Positions 35,391 through 47,314 of a DNA stretch of 64,000 bases are shown in pieces; the first letter of the stretch is position 1, and every line of letters begins with the position of its first letter. The notes under the pieces are model-generated. The model did not search any database, was not told the origin of the DNA, and was given only the letters and a program-made list of their open reading frames with translations. The stretch comes from Scolanthus callimorphus (taxonomy: Eukaryota > Cnidaria > Anthozoa > Actiniaria > Edwardsiidae). The DNA lies in NCBI GenBank assembly GCA_033964015.1, contig CM066912.1, positions 12,001,399 through 12,065,398 of the forward strand, written 5' to 3'. Both the position numbers and the translations under genes were made by a program.

Positions 35391-38003
35391 CAAACCTATT
35401 CAGCGCCGCTGTTGTCAAGAAAAGATCGACATATTCCACCGTACTATCGCTGGCGCACTTGATAGGTTTTGCCCTATCAGGACTGTTCGTTCCCACCCAT
35501 CTGACAAACCGTGGATGAATAATAAGATCAAGTCTTGGATTGCAAAAAGACAGAGAATTCTTGCAAAGTTCGGCAGCAGCTCTGATGTATTCAAAGCGTG
35601 GCGCAGCAAGGTCACCAGCGCCATTCGCACGTGCAAGCGCTCCTTCTATGAGACGAAAGTGAAAAAGCTTAAAAACACCAACTCGAGAAGGTGGTGGAGG
35701 GAAGTCAAGAACCTCTCTGGGCAGTCAGCAAGTCAAGAGGAATGGTATAAACAGCTGATTGACGGCACCGGGATTGATGGTGTCGACACCCTCTGCTCAA
35801 AAATCAACGAGTTTTTCGTTGGTCTGACGTCCAGTTTTAGCCCTCTGCTCGCCGACGACGTCGCAGCTATTGCTGTTACTGATGTTACGCCCCCTTCCTA
35901 AACAGAATCCCCCAAGAGGTATCGACACTGACATCAGACCGATCTCTCTCACTTGTCACATCGCAAAGACAATGGAAAGGTTCACTCTTTCCCGATCCCT
36001 CCCAGGTATTGTGAGTCATCTTGACCTGCGGCAGTTTGCGGTGGCCGGGAGATCGACACAACACGCCATCATCTACCTTCTCCACTTGACACTCGAAGCT
36101 CTAGATCGAGGTGGTGTATGGGTTAGATGGTTCTTTGCTCACTTTAGAAAAGGATTTGACTTAATAGATCATCACATCCTGTTACGGAAGCTAAGTAGCT
36201 TAGACATCCACCATTGCCTGCTCAGGTGGATAGCGTCTTTTCTGGAGGGTAGAACGCAGGTAGTCAGCATAGGATCCTCAGTTTCATCGTCACTCCACTT
36301 AAACAGAGGCATACCACAGGGAACCCGGTTAGGACCCATATTACTTGCAGTTATGGTCAATGACCTCCTACAATGTTGGCTCCCGCGCGCAAAGTTTGTA
36401 GACGACCTTACAGCTATAGAAATTATTCCTAGGAACGCGCCGTCAGTTTTGCCGTCTATCATCTCACAAGTCCAGTCATTCGCGTCTAGCAATAACATGC
36501 GCCTAAATCCAGCAAAATGCAAAGTGCTGGCGGTTGACTTTTTGCACTATAATAGTTACCAGTTACCCCCATTTGCCATCGGTGGCTCCATTCTAGAGGA
36601 AGTCAAGTCGTTTAAGTTCCTCGGAGTTTTTATCACACAAGACTTGACATGGGGCTCAGGTGCGTTAAGGCCTGACTTGAAAGGAGGTGGGGCTTATACG
36701 CGGATTCTTAAGGCACAAAGCAGTTTCTGCAAATAACTACATTAGCAAAATAGCTACCGACATGGAACTTGGTATGAATAACACGTCCCCCGACCTTAAC
36801 TGTTCCATGCATTTAGTTGCTATGGAGACACAATTTTATAGTATCTGTAAGTACCGTTTAAAATTTACTTTCAATCAAAAACGGGGAAAACTTACTGCCA
36901 ATTTTCCTACTTTTTGACCCTAAATTCGTAATCCTCACGAACGTCTGCAGTTGATAGCGTTTTTTAATCGTGTCCAGGGTCACGTGATCGTGAGAACTGT
37001 TGCCCTAGCAACCAAGTTTCTTTCCTATCTCCACTAATTTTAAGGTGGTCTGCCTTAAAAGACGCTATACTGAAGGAATCAATGCAGTAAAGGAAAATTC
37101 CATGGTATTTTCAGAATAGGATGAGGTTTTCTGTTCCCCATTTTAAGTTATGTCCCAAAAAGGAAAATTATGGTGCACGTCCCTTTAATTTGGTTGTCAT
37201 GGAAACATCAACTGTCAAAATTTTGCTAGTACTAGAATTAACATTGATGCAAAGTTTCATTGCTGTAGCTATTTTCGTATTCGAGATATTAGCAAAATTC
37301 ATTTCTGCCCGCGTATAAGCCCCAAGTCAGGCCTTAACATACCTGAGGAGGTGCACTGCGACTCTATGGTGAAAAAAGCCAATCGGCGCCTTATGCAATA
37401 AGGCAACTAAAGCGCTGTGGTGTTCCCGTCGAAGACATCGTTATGGACTACTGTTCCCTTGTCCGCTCGACGCTCGAGTACGCTAGCGTTGTTTATGCCA
37501 ACTTACCGTTGTACCTCTCCGATTCATTGGAGAGAATTCAGAAGCGTGCTCTTGCAATTATCTTCCCAGGCGTGAGTTACAGAGAGGCCTTAGGCAGAGC
37601 AAATTTAGCTACCCTTAGGGAGCGGAGAACAAAAGCCTGCATTAAATTCATATCTGGTCTGACCCCACAGAACCAAGTTTATAATTTAGTACTCGACCGT
37701 ATTGAAACCCCTGCAAACAGGTCGTCCTACCAATTAAGACCAAGGAAAGACCAGTGCAGCCGCATTAAAGTATGCAAGACAAATAGGTTCGGAGATTTTG
37801 CTACCAACAAGTATGCAAGCTACCTGAGCTGCCCAGCTAGTGACCACATTTGATAATTATATTTATCTATATTTACCTACTCCCTATTATCTTTGTATAT
37901 TTATCTATTTATTGTTCGAATTCTATATATAATATTCATGGAAATCCTGTAATTTAGCTATAAGCTATGAGAGGATCAATAAACAAACATTATTATTATT
38001 ATT
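35391..38003 (+). pseudogene. Truncated CR1/L2-like LINE with broken reverse transcriptase
   Basis: The first frame (to 35900) encodes the linker normally found between endonuclease and reverse transcriptase (PWMNNKIKSWIAKRQ). It then breaks, and the fingers part of the polymerase is missing. A second frame (about 35903-36660) keeps DIRPISLTCHIAKTMER, the GIPQGTRLGP motif and the catalytic FVDDLT box. A TTAA element is inserted at 36669-37333. The C-terminal part continues as MVKKANRRLY and DYCSLVRSTLEYASVVYANL (about 37365-37850). The copy ends in a short 3' untranslated region and an (ATT)n tail. The endonuclease is absent (5' truncation). With the internal loss and the insertion, it is non-functional. 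Confidence 0.85.
36665..37337. mobile_element. 665-bp TTAA element inside the LINE, with X-box-like motifs
   Basis: TTAA (36665-36668) then GGCCTGACTTG; the right end is CAAGTCAGGCC? read as AAGTCAGGCC then TTAA (37334-37337). Inner arms share GGGGCTTATACGCGG in inverted form. Just outside, CTCAGGT and ACCTGAG extend the symmetry, so the boundary could be wider. Three 14-bp segments resemble RFX-factor X-boxes: GTTGCTATGGAGAC (36816), GTTGCCCTAGCAAC (36999) and GTTGTCATGGAAAC (37193). The element interrupts the LINE frame and has no transposase. Confidence 0.7.
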
Positions 38004-38021
38004 ATGTGAAATCCGCTCTAT

Positions 38022-39600
38022 CACGTTATTCAAACAAGTTTGCCTCGGTATTTCGGTAAAATATGCTTAAAAGACGCGATATTCCGATATTCTGTGTGAG
38101 CTGCAATGCAATGCAAGTGCTAGAAACGGTATCCCAGTATTTGCGAATTTTGGACGCGATATTAGCGGAGCTCCTTTGCGGCCGAAGGCCGCAGAGCGGA
38201 GCACCATACCTAAGAAAAAAGCGTCCAAATGATCGCAAATATAGCGCATGTGTGATATCCACAGGGTACCCAAAGCATCACAGGTTGCAAAGGGATGCGA
38301 GTGAATTTTCGACGTCGAGAGGCATTTTCCCGCCATTTCCCGTGATTTCTGTGAAGCCCTACGTCACAACTTGGTGTGACGTCACAACATGGCGCGACGG
38401 GGGAGGGGTGGATGGCGCGCGCTCAATGGCGGTATGGCAGTGAGAGGGGAGGGGTGGGTGGTCAGGGGGGGATGCTGCTCACGTGACAGACTACAGGAAA
38501 CCCAAACACCTTGACGAATCTTTTGATAGAAAAAATATCCTGTACGCGGCTGCAGAACTGCTCTACGCAAATGATAATTTGTTTACAAAAAGCCAGGGAC
38601 TACAAGACAAAGTCTGAGCCGTGTCTGAAGAAATCAGAAGAGTGTCTTCCTTTCATCTAGAAGTCCAACCAAGATTTTAGCGCCGAGTAGAATTGTAATG
38701 GCTGTGCGAGTCATTGCGAAGTCATTCTTCATCTTCTCTCCATTTCTTTAACAAAGCCGAGGCGTTTTAATAACTGGGCAGTGAAATTTGAAGAGTAAAA
38801 TTAACTGGGAGAAGCTCATTTTCACTACGGCAGAGAAGCGTGTGAGGGGACGGTTTTATTTTGAGAAATAATTAGCAACGGCGGTCGAGCAATTCGTGGT
38901 TCAAAATTCCTGGATAAAGCTGTGTTTATTGGGAGATGGCAGGACATTCACAGTTCCGAGGTTGTTTCTATGCACGGGAGAAAATAACTTACTACTCGGA
39001 ATGAAGGTAAGAACTAAAAGTTAGTTTACTGTGTTAGTAAATATAACATCAAGCATTTGACCTTTGAATCCTGTTTTAGCTTACCCTGCGAGCCGGTCTA
39101 GAGAGGAGGAAATCACTGCTCGCAGGGTAGTTTTAGCTTCAAAATAAAATATGCATTTGAGTTAATATGCGACCCCGAAAATCTCCAGAATTCCTTTAAC
39201 TTTCTAATAAGGCTAACTATTGCTTGAGCCGTGTGTGTTGAGAAAAAACATTAGGTTTCTGCACGTGTACAATTCTCGAAATCAAAACAAGAACCACGAG
39301 GTAGCTAAAGAAAAGTGAGTCAAATAAACGCCTGTCACATTACATAAAGAATAACATATTAATTATCATTATTCTGATTCACAGATAAATAAATGCTGAA
39401 AAACGTACTGATAATATTGTATCGAGCGGCACACAAGAAAACCTCTGCTCGCTGCTGATCCCTGCTGTTGCTGTACATTTGGCTGGCAATCAAAACTACT
39501 TTACTTTACTTGAGAAGATGGTGATGGAGCCATGTTCACTTTGCTGCCTTGGATCCTCGGCAACAGGACATTGACTTATGGTACTGAAGTTGTTTAAGCC
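38022..39600. other. Non-coding, GC-richer stretch; no gene called
   Basis: Near 38165 is the GGAGCTCC...GGCCGAAGGCCG block also found inverted near 3899. At 38380-38480 there is a G-rich, CpG-rich patch. At 39085-39125 CTGCGAGC and GCTCGCAG form a small hairpin. The 126-codon frame at 38063-38443 runs through these repeats and is not called. Confidence 0.4.
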
Positions 39601-39609
39601 TAGTTTCCA

Positions 39610-39718
39610 TATAGTCTTATATGTCGTATCTGTCTCATCAGTCGACCGTGAAACAATGAAAATTGGAATTATTCTTTTGTTTCACGGTTAACTGATGAGA
39701 CATCAGATACGACAGATA
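39610..39718. mobile_element. Palindromic MITE, second copy of the 19728 family
   Basis: TATAGTCTTATATGTCGTATC at the left and GATACGACAGATA at the right, with the same TGAAACAA...TTGTTTCA centre as 19728-19841. Confidence 0.75.
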
Positions 39719-39751
39719 AACAGCAGAAGTTATTGAATTGGCACTGTCTAC

Positions 39752-39886
39752 TAGAGCGGTTTTCACATGACTGTAGTGAAACCAATTGCAAAGTAATTAC
39801 ACCAATTCTGAATAAAACCTGGTCCTATAGGAGCAATTACAAAGTAATTGCGAATTACTCACGACAGTCATGTGAAATCCGCTCTA
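39752..39886. mobile_element. TAGAGCGG-family MITE, short form
   Basis: TAGAGCGGTTTTCACATGAC at the left, GTCATGTGAAATCCGCTCTA at the right. The termini are the best preserved of the short-form copies. Confidence 0.85.
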
Positions 39887-40167
39887 TTTAGAGTGAATAC
39901 ATAAAACCTTATGATAATATGCTAGTAACCTTCTTAGTAAAAAGGTACCAGTAAGAACAATAGAAAAAACAAAAATACAAATGTTTTTTAGTTTCAACCT
40001 TCATTAGCCTTGATGCATAATGCATGTCGAGACAGTAGGAATCAGGCAAGGCCGTAGGCCAAGCCCGATTACATCATAGTGTGTGTGATATGTATGTGCC
40101 CTCTGATTGTTTTTCTTGGTGATAACCGGGCATGTGTATGTTTGCATTTCACTTTGCAAAACAGTTA

Positions 40168-41150
40168 GGGACTGGTCATACATTAGAGTGTGGGGGGGGG
40201 GGGGGGGGGGGGGGGGGGGGTGCAAATATGGGGAGGGCCTCTAATTTTTATGCAGGTGAAAACGGGAGGGTAAAAAAATTTGGTGCATAATGACAAAGGG
40301 GGGTCATTATTTTTTACGCAAACGTTGTTAGGGTAATAGAGGGCCGTAGTGATCAGGGAGGCCTGTGCCCCCACAGTTTTTCCCAAGTCAGTTCCCCCAA
40401 ACATGTGGGAATTTCACATGCTGCGCTCTAAATTTCCGGCACACATCGCGCATCGTACTTTCCCTAAAAGCTAACTTAAGTTGTTTATGTTGTCTCCCCC
40501 ACCCCCAGTTTTTTAGTGTTTGGAGGCTAATGCTGCGGCCATGTAATAGGATCTCTAGATTTACCAAAAACACTGTAAGTGAACACTCAACTTGCCAAGA
40601 TAATTACTATCTGGGATTTTAGCAACATAATGTACAGATCTATGTAAAACATATAAATACACACATAAGAGAAATTTTAAAATTCTGACTCCACCAATAT
40701 TTCAACTGTACAAGATACTCTAATAGTATTGCTCTGCCCTATCTATCCAAAAAATATTGGTGGAGTCAGAACTTTAAAATTTCTCTTGTGTGTATTTATT
40801 ATTATTTAATTGAGAAATAGTCTGATGAAGTTTATATGATATTTGTGAGTATTTTATGTAAAACATACATACAGATGAAGTAACTTTCAGATTCTTTTTC
40901 CCTAAACGAAAGACATATCGAATCTTGCACTGCTATTATAACATGAAAATGGATTTTAGAAACTAATAAAAATGTCTTTTTAGCAATATCTAGATCCAGT
41001 GAATGATGGGGGAGGGTCACCATTGAATTTATATCACCACATTTGGGTGGGCCAACAGTTTTCCTGCATCTTGTCAGGGGATTTTCAAAAAATATGTAGA
41101 CCAAAATAGAAATGCACCAGCCCTCCCCCCTCTAATTTATGACCAGTCCC
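40168..41150. mobile_element. ~980-bp element with GGGACTGGTCAT ends and a G29 tract
   Basis: Left GGGACTGGTCATACATTAGA followed by a G29 run (40192-40220). The right end is the inverted TCTAATTTATGACCAGTCCC preceded by a C-rich tract. Flanking TTA on each side suggests a 3-bp duplication. A palindromic MITE is nested at 40652-40799. No transposase frame is seen. Confidence 0.65.
40652..40799. mobile_element. ~148-bp palindromic MITE nested in the 40168 element
   Basis: Arms contain AATACACACATAAGAG and AAATTCTGACTCCACCAATA at the left, mirrored as TATTGGTGGAGTCAGAA and CTCTTGTGTGTATT at the right. Confidence 0.75.
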
Positions 41151-41202
41151 TTAGTTGTAATTGCACAGTGCAAACACAGTTTGATTTAGACATAGCTTTT
41201 CA

Positions 41203-41748
41203 TACCCTGGTCCCAGGGTGAAGTTTTCCATGTTTTCGAACCAAATTTGAAGTCGTATTTGGGTTCTTTCTGGTAGTTTGTTTAGACTTGCTCCAGGTCA
41301 ACCTCATAGGATGCTCTGTTTCTTGCTGAAACTTCACCCTGGGGACACTGACTAGGATTCTCAGTTCTATCAATCAAAGGCGGAGCTTCAGGGCCTCCAA
41401 TCATTGGATGATGAATTTAATGCCTTCTTATTGGCAGCAGGATTAGTTCCGGAATGAGATCATGCCAATCATCTCCCCTTGAATAATACAAGTCATTCCG
41501 GAACTAAACCTGCTGCCAGTGAGAAGGCACCAAATGCGTCATCCAATGATATGAGGCTCCCAAAGCCCCGCCTTTGGGACTGACGTTTTTGATTGATAGA
41601 ACTGAGAGTGAGTGTCCCCAGGTGAAGTTTCAGCAAGAAACAGAACAAGACTAGAATCACTGAGGCAAAACGAACTACCATTGAAATCACCCAAATACGA
41701 CTTCAACTTTGTTCGAAAACACGGAAACTTCACCCTTGAACCAGGGTA
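41203..41748. mobile_element. 546-bp foldback MITE with 9-bp target duplication
   Basis: Ends TACCCTGG/CCAGGGTA with arms of about 260 bp. The flank AGCTTTTCA occurs at 41194-41202 and again at 41749-41757. Nine-bp duplications are characteristic of Mutator-like transposases, so this is probably a non-autonomous member of that group. Confidence 0.8.
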
Positions 41749-41939
41749 AGCTTTTCATGACTAATTATGCAAATTAAAAATGCTAAAAATGGTATAACTT
41801 TCATTGAGATGATGTGATACAAAGTCATGTAGCACCCCTATTTTGTTTTGATTAAATGCTCTAGATTTCCTCATATGAATCACCATCTTCACAATCTTAT
41901 TGTTATGTGTACCTAATGCGTGGTACATAGACATAGATA

Positions 41940-42334
41940 GTACTGTCTATGTGTGGTTCCAGAAAATATCCACCCTCCATACCCCCCCCCCCCCCAATGG
42001 AAGGGATTGGAAATTACGGAGTGGTTAGGGGGTCAACTATCCTGACTTTTTCCATACAGATACTGTATTTTTTTTAGGGGGGGGGGGGGGGGGTTACTTT
42101 TGAACACCATTCCATGGGAGGGGGAGGGATATTTTCTTGAAGGTCCGCACAATGCCAGATTACCAAAATACTCATCTCCCATGGTGGTTTTTTCACACAT
42201 GGAAGGTATGTTTTTTTATTTTAAGGGGTGGGGGAATTTTAAGGGGTGGGGGAATTTCAGCACTGTTTTCAATAAAGTGTTGGCCCTCACTTGCATTTTT
42301 TAGGGAAAACATCTTGCCCCCCATCTGCAGGGGT
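41940..42334. repeat. G-rich repeat fragments
   Basis: C-run near 41983-41995, G-run near 42077-42094, and two tandem copies of AAGGGGTGGGGGAATTT at 42222-42260. Similar G-tract sequences flank other elements in the window. Confidence 0.5.
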
Positions 42335-42739
42335 CTAGGGGAGCATTCATTATTTATGCCAGGGGGTGGGCTGGCAAGATTTTTCATTCAGCGCAAAAAA
42401 CCACTTGACCCCCCTCCAAGTATCAATAAAAACCTCAAAACCCCTTTAGGCAATTTTTATAATAATGATAGCCCCCACCCCCCTCTCCCTTTAGATCAGG
42501 ACAAAATGTTGGGACATCTAGATACCAAGTAGACCATTCCTGTATTTTTAGGACATTGCATTTTCCTGCATGCATGAACAGTTTGTTGTTATTTTACAGG
42601 CATGCATCCTCTTGTATCCATGTTAAATTAAAGTCCCTGCCATAAAACGTAGATGACCTTCACAGTTGTTTTCACATTTTCTGGTGACCCCCTACTCGAA
42701 CGTGCCAAACCCCCTGGCATAAATAATGAAGCTCCCTAG
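42335..42739. mobile_element. ~405-bp inverted-repeat element, TCATTATTTAT ends
   Basis: CTAGGGGAGCATTCATTATTT near 42335 is inverted as AAATAATGAAGCTCCCTAG ending 42739. Each terminus is followed inward by a GCCAGGGGG-type G tract. The terminal motif recalls the elements at 40168 and 48228. Confidence 0.6.
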
Positions 42740-42744
42740 GAAAG

Positions 42745-45230
42745 GTGCAAACCTCCCCTCACCTTGGTATATGTTTTGTTCCAAGGCTTCTGAGAAAACT
42801 ATGCATCATGAAATCAAGTATATATTTAAAATAGTAGTTTAAGTTATGAACTTGGAGTCATTAAATGGACAATTAATTAAATGGAAAGTAACATGTAAAA
42901 GAATGGTGTGCCCTTCCCTGAAAAGCTTTCAAATAGGTATGGCCCTCCCTTGTGCCATCCCTACCCCCACTCCCCACCACTCAATAAAAAAAAAAACGTT
43001 CCTTCCCTTACAATTGGAATTTCCAATAAATTTTAAACAGAAGTATCAGTAAAAATACCAAAATTGGCAACCAACTACAATATTCTGAGTTTCTCTGCTT
43101 ATTCATGTTGGGTATTTTCTGGGGTGACACATTTTAATAAAAATACACTGAACATGTAATTATATGGTAGATGTATGGTATGTTGAAATATTAAAACAAC
43201 TCATGACAAAGATAAAAGCTTTTCTCTTGATTACACTTTTGTGCCATGTTAGAATTATTTCATTTTGAGGGGTTGTACCTATTTTTTTTACCTTTCTTTG
43301 ACAGGTCGTGCTTATTTTCATCTGTATATACTGCACATATTTAGAGACATTTTTTTTTCTGAAAAGATTATTATTGTGACAAACCATGTACACAACCGGG
43401 AGCTCCGCTTTTAGCCAGTGGCTAAATCTATATATTACGAAATTTGCGATGTATGGACTCGATGTTGGGGTATTTGAGAGTTTCTACACCACCTTCTTAC
43501 ATGTTAGATATGCGCCCATCGGGCAGGTGTCTATAATTACTTGACATGGTTGTGAGATGAAGATCATTCATCAAGGCATTCATAAAGTAGAATCAAACTA
43601 ACAAACTGGATGTTACTTCAAAAATGTTCAGACTTTCTGGTTCGTGTTTCCGTCCGTAACGTCTGAATTATATAGCGAATGATAAAAAAGACGAAAGTAT
43701 CCAATTTCAGCGCGCGCGATCCAAGTTAAAAATAATCGGACAGTTGACAACAATAGTTTTCGTACTGGCTATATAATTAAATATTAAATTTAGAGCGACA
43801 AACAACCATTGACGTATTTGTTTTTAGCGTTATGTTTAAATCCAATGCAAAAGTATTGAGCCTGGGATCGAGAAAGATAAACAAACGTTCTGTGCGTCTA
43901 CATGCTTGACTCAACTTTGTTTCTGATTGGCTAATGATTTTTTTTGTTGATGATTTTTTTTACAGAAAAAAAATTGTTTCCCAGCAACACACAATAGAAC
44001 CTATTAATTGTGCCAGTCTTACTCCTTATTGGTTTTAGTAAAAAAAAAATCGCTCAAGCTGTCTACTCTCAATTTAGTACAATAATAATATGAAATTTGT
44101 GCCCTGGACAACGACAAACAAACAATGACGTCTATTCCTTGGAATTTCTCTAGGCATATGGGTGTGATGCAATCTTCTTTCTAATTGGCTAATGAGTGTA
44201 TTATTCGGGGGGGAGGGGAGGTAGTGAAACCATGGGACGACAATTTTCAAATTTCCTCCAGCAAATACAGTAAATGTAGTGGTAAAACTCTCCCGAGAAA
44301 GGGGGGGGGGGGGGGGGAGGGGGGGAGGGGGCGGCCCTCAATGTTCTCCCCTGGCTACGCCCTTGTCATTGCGTGTATTTATTTCACCCAGAAATTTGTT
44401 TGCCATCTATTTAAGGGATTATAAAGCAGCGCAAGATAACATAGTACTTCCATTTAGTCAGTGAGCCAGTGAGTGGAACCCTCCCTCATCCTGGGTATTT
44501 TAGAAGATTGAAAGCCCTGCCAATGGGAAGTTCGAACATTGATGTAATGCACTTGATCCGTTCATGGTAGGCATGAGTGTAGGGCAGCATTACTTCTTAT
44601 TTTGGCCAAAAACACAGGGTACCCGCGTAGAGTAAAGCATATATCAATACCGTAAAAATGTTAGCCTGCTAGCCGGCTCTCCATGTGGGTTTTCAAATAT
44701 TATATTTCCCCCCCCCCCCCCCCCCCCGCTATTATATTTCTTTTAGTGAGCGGGATTCCTGCCCCCCCCCCCCCCCCCCCCAAAAAAAAAAAAAAAATTT
44801 CGACGGGATTCCATTTCCTAGATGTGAAATGCCATGAAAAGCGCTTATGTCCAAATCGTTTTTTCCTTGAGCAGTTGGTTCCGTACTAAAAATCTCTAAA
44901 ATTAGCTGCATGAACATTTAACAAATAGGAAAACAGGTACAAATAAATTAGTTCTTTGCATGCTGTTCTTATTGTTGATCGAGAGAAACCTGGTGTCGAG
45001 TGTTCTTCGCTTCCGGTTAGCTCGCACTTTTGAAAGAGGCGCCCCGCCAAACGGCTGGAAGCGTGGCAGTGGGTAATGCTCGCATGGATTTTCCCCGCGG
45101 CTTCATTTCTGGCAATATGAACTTCGTTACAGAATCTGTCAATTTTATTATGGTCGGACATTTCTCATAGCGTATTCCCAAACGACGCTACAAAGTATAA
45201 GCGAACATAACTGACACATGCAGAGGTGAG
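42745..45230. other. 2.5-kb stretch with homopolymers and no recognisable gene
   Basis: G-rich block at 44199-44335; C-tracts at about 44707-44727 and 44762-44781, the second followed by an A-run. The open frames across these are low-complexity artefacts. Confidence 0.45.
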
Positions 45231-45232
45231 TA

Positions 45233-45429
45233 AGGCCTAGTACATACGCCGCTGTTATCATGAGCCGTACCAAACCGTTGCCATCAAATACTCAAAAATC
45301 GCGAAGTTTAAATCGATTCTACATTCCCAGTTTGATTTAGGTTTGAGTGTTGGATGGAAAATATTGCTTTATCGAGATTTTGGAATAGGATCGGCTCATG
45401 ATAAGAACGCGGCGTATGTACTAGGTCTT
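45233..45429. mobile_element. ~197-bp inverted-repeat MITE, TA-flanked
   Basis: TA then AGGCCTAGTACATACGCCGC; the right end is the inverted GCGGCGTATGTACTAGGTCTT followed by TA (45430-45431). Both arms carry ATCATGAGCC or its complement. Confidence 0.75.
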
Positions 45430-45431
45430 TA

Positions 45432-46060
45432 GAGTTGTTATTATTACCAGGTCTATGCATAATAACTGCAGTACTGAGCTTACATTTCCAACGTACTTAG
45501 TTAATACTTGTATAATTATACAGGGAAGTATCAGGTGGGGGCAGCTTGATAAAAATCGAGAGAACTACCTAGTCCTGACTTTATCTTGTTTCGAATATCT
45601 TGTTTCGAATCAAGGGTTTATTCGTGATCAATGAAGTTCGAACAAGCGGTGATAAATCCCTTCATTTGACCGGCTGGTCATTAATCTTGCGACAGCGGCA
45701 AAAATCCAACCCTTTTGCAAGTTACTCCACTCTTACCACTGTTCATTTAAACAACGAGAAAAGGAACATTACTTGTAATAGTTGTTGTGTTACACTTTCT
45801 TGCTGAATAAACACCGGGTCATAGACTCCGGTATCAAACGCCGTACTATTGATTGTAAAAGATCGCACATTTGTAGAGCTTTGAACTATTTTTACCAGTA
45901 AAATGTTGATGAATAATGCCTTCAATGTTGCATAATATCGATCGCTATATATTTTACTCCCGCGTTGTTACAGACAACAACGAACCGCGTAAATGATATC
46001 ACGCTTCCGGTTTAGAAACTGCAACGAAACTTTTAGTTATTAACTACTTACTAACCGAGA
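45432..46060. other. Non-coding stretch, nothing recognised
   Basis: Short frames only, with no recognised repeat boundary. Confidence 0.35.
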
Positions 46061-46064
46061 GTGA

Positions 46065-46164
46065 GGGCATTACGTGAAATATCAAACTGAGGTTTTGGCG
46101 TATCGACCGAGCGATAGCGAGGTTGATACGCCAAAACCGAGGTTTGATATTTCACGTAATGCCC
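46065..46164. mobile_element. ~100-bp palindromic element
   Basis: GGGCATTACGTGAAATATCA pairs with TGATATTTCACGTAATGCCC. The inner arms share GAGGTTTTGGCGTATC and its complement. Confidence 0.8.
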
Positions 46165-46214
46165 GAACGGTCGAGGTTAGTAAGTTGTTTATTATATGGC
46201 ACTTTTCTACAAAC

Positions 46215-46815
46215 TTTTTACGAACCGGAAGTCGCCTCGTTCATTTCCCGCCGAAATAACCCAGACACGCGCCCGCGTCGTGCTCGAGTTCATTCAGAGT
46301 TTTTCATTCTCTGAGTCAAACTGATAGAACAAACCCGTGTGTGCAAACCACGCCAGACTTGATCTAATTTAATCAATCTCTTATGGATGTCAAATACTTC
46401 GGAATCCTTTCTTTTACATTTTATAATGTTGTTTATTCATTTGTGAGAAACTTTTGACTAGTAACAGAAGTTTCAAACGGCAAGCAACCGGGAAGCAAGT
46501 CTTCGACGTCAGCTCAACTTATTTTAGCACCATTGGGGAAAGCATTGCTCATTACAAAAGGCCTTTAATAAGTACGGAAGAAGAGTTAACTTGAAGAAGA
46601 TACTTCACAAGTTATCCTCCAGAAAATTGCATGGTTATTTAGCCGGCTTTTGTGCAAAAGCAAACGTCAAGTAAGAATGAATTTAACTCGACTAGGAGAT
46701 GGAGAGAGAAAAGAAATGAACGACTTCACTATCGGTAAGCACAAAGTTTGAACTCGCTTTCTGTTATTATTTTTAGCTCTCAAGTATCTTGAATTCCCAT
46801 TAAATTTTGACTTTA
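46215..46815 (+). repeat. Satellite-free copy of the 30790-34560 locus
   Basis: Homologous to both flanks of the satellite locus in the same order and orientation. A clean 5' splice site consensus (TCG|GTAAGC) at about 46733-46741 is disrupted in the other copy. This raises the possibility that the repeat derives from a gene's promoter and first exons, but no frame is conserved. Confidence 0.6.
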
Positions 46816-46819
46816 CAGT

Positions 46820-47310
46820 AGCTTTTATCTTTTGTTGCTATTTTGACTCCCTTAAGTTCTCATTTTCTCGCTCGAATTTCTTAGAGTAACTTTTTTGGCT
46901 CTGTTTGCTTTTGTAAACATGAGGTCATTTCTGATATTCAGGCCATTATTTTCCTCTTGTCACAAGTTAGATCTGGTGTTATACTGTGTCATGTAGTCCT
47001 TGTTGTGAATTTCGCTGAAAATCTTTTTGAATTTGTGTTATTTCAAGGAGATGAATGCTTGTCAGTCCGTGAACTGCGAGCCGGGCATTAAGAATTTCCA
47101 TAATGCCCGTGGGCATTACGGAGAGTTACGCCCGCTCGTTAGCCAATCAGAGCGCGCGTACTATCGTTGCCATATAATAAAACTTTTTAAAAAATAACAC
47201 CTATGTTGTATTGCGAATGTGCGCATTCTGATTGGTTAAAAAGCGTGTTTGTAAGAGACCTGAGAAACACGATTGTCACGCAACGCTGTCGCGCGTGTGT
47301 ATGTTATTTT
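46820..47310. other. Non-coding stretch with small hairpin sequences
   Basis: Contains GGGCATTA/TAATGCCC inverted segments at 47079-47118 and ATATAATAAAAC near 47172, which is inverted relative to GTTTATTATAT near 46187. These may mark the edges of a ~1-kb element containing 46215-46815. Confidence 0.35.
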
Positions 47311-47314
47311 CTAA

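Larger units (their letters stand above)
35151..38021. mobile_element. TAGAGCGG-family MITE interrupted by a LINE
   Basis: The MITE begins TAGAGCGGTTTTCACATGAC at 35151, runs to CAGTCATGT at 35390 and resumes as ATGTGAAATCCGCTCTA at 38004-38020. Removing 35391-38003 plus one ATGT restores the family consensus exactly, so ATGT is the LINE target duplication. Confidence 0.9.

Noticed and set aside
38063..38443. 126-codon frame as a gene
   Set aside because: It passes through a palindromic repeat that also occurs near 3.9 kb and through a low-complexity G-rich patch, with no domain or splice support.
40004..40404. Proline-rich proteins on the minus strand
   Set aside because: The proline runs are translations of the G29 tract at the end of a transposon.
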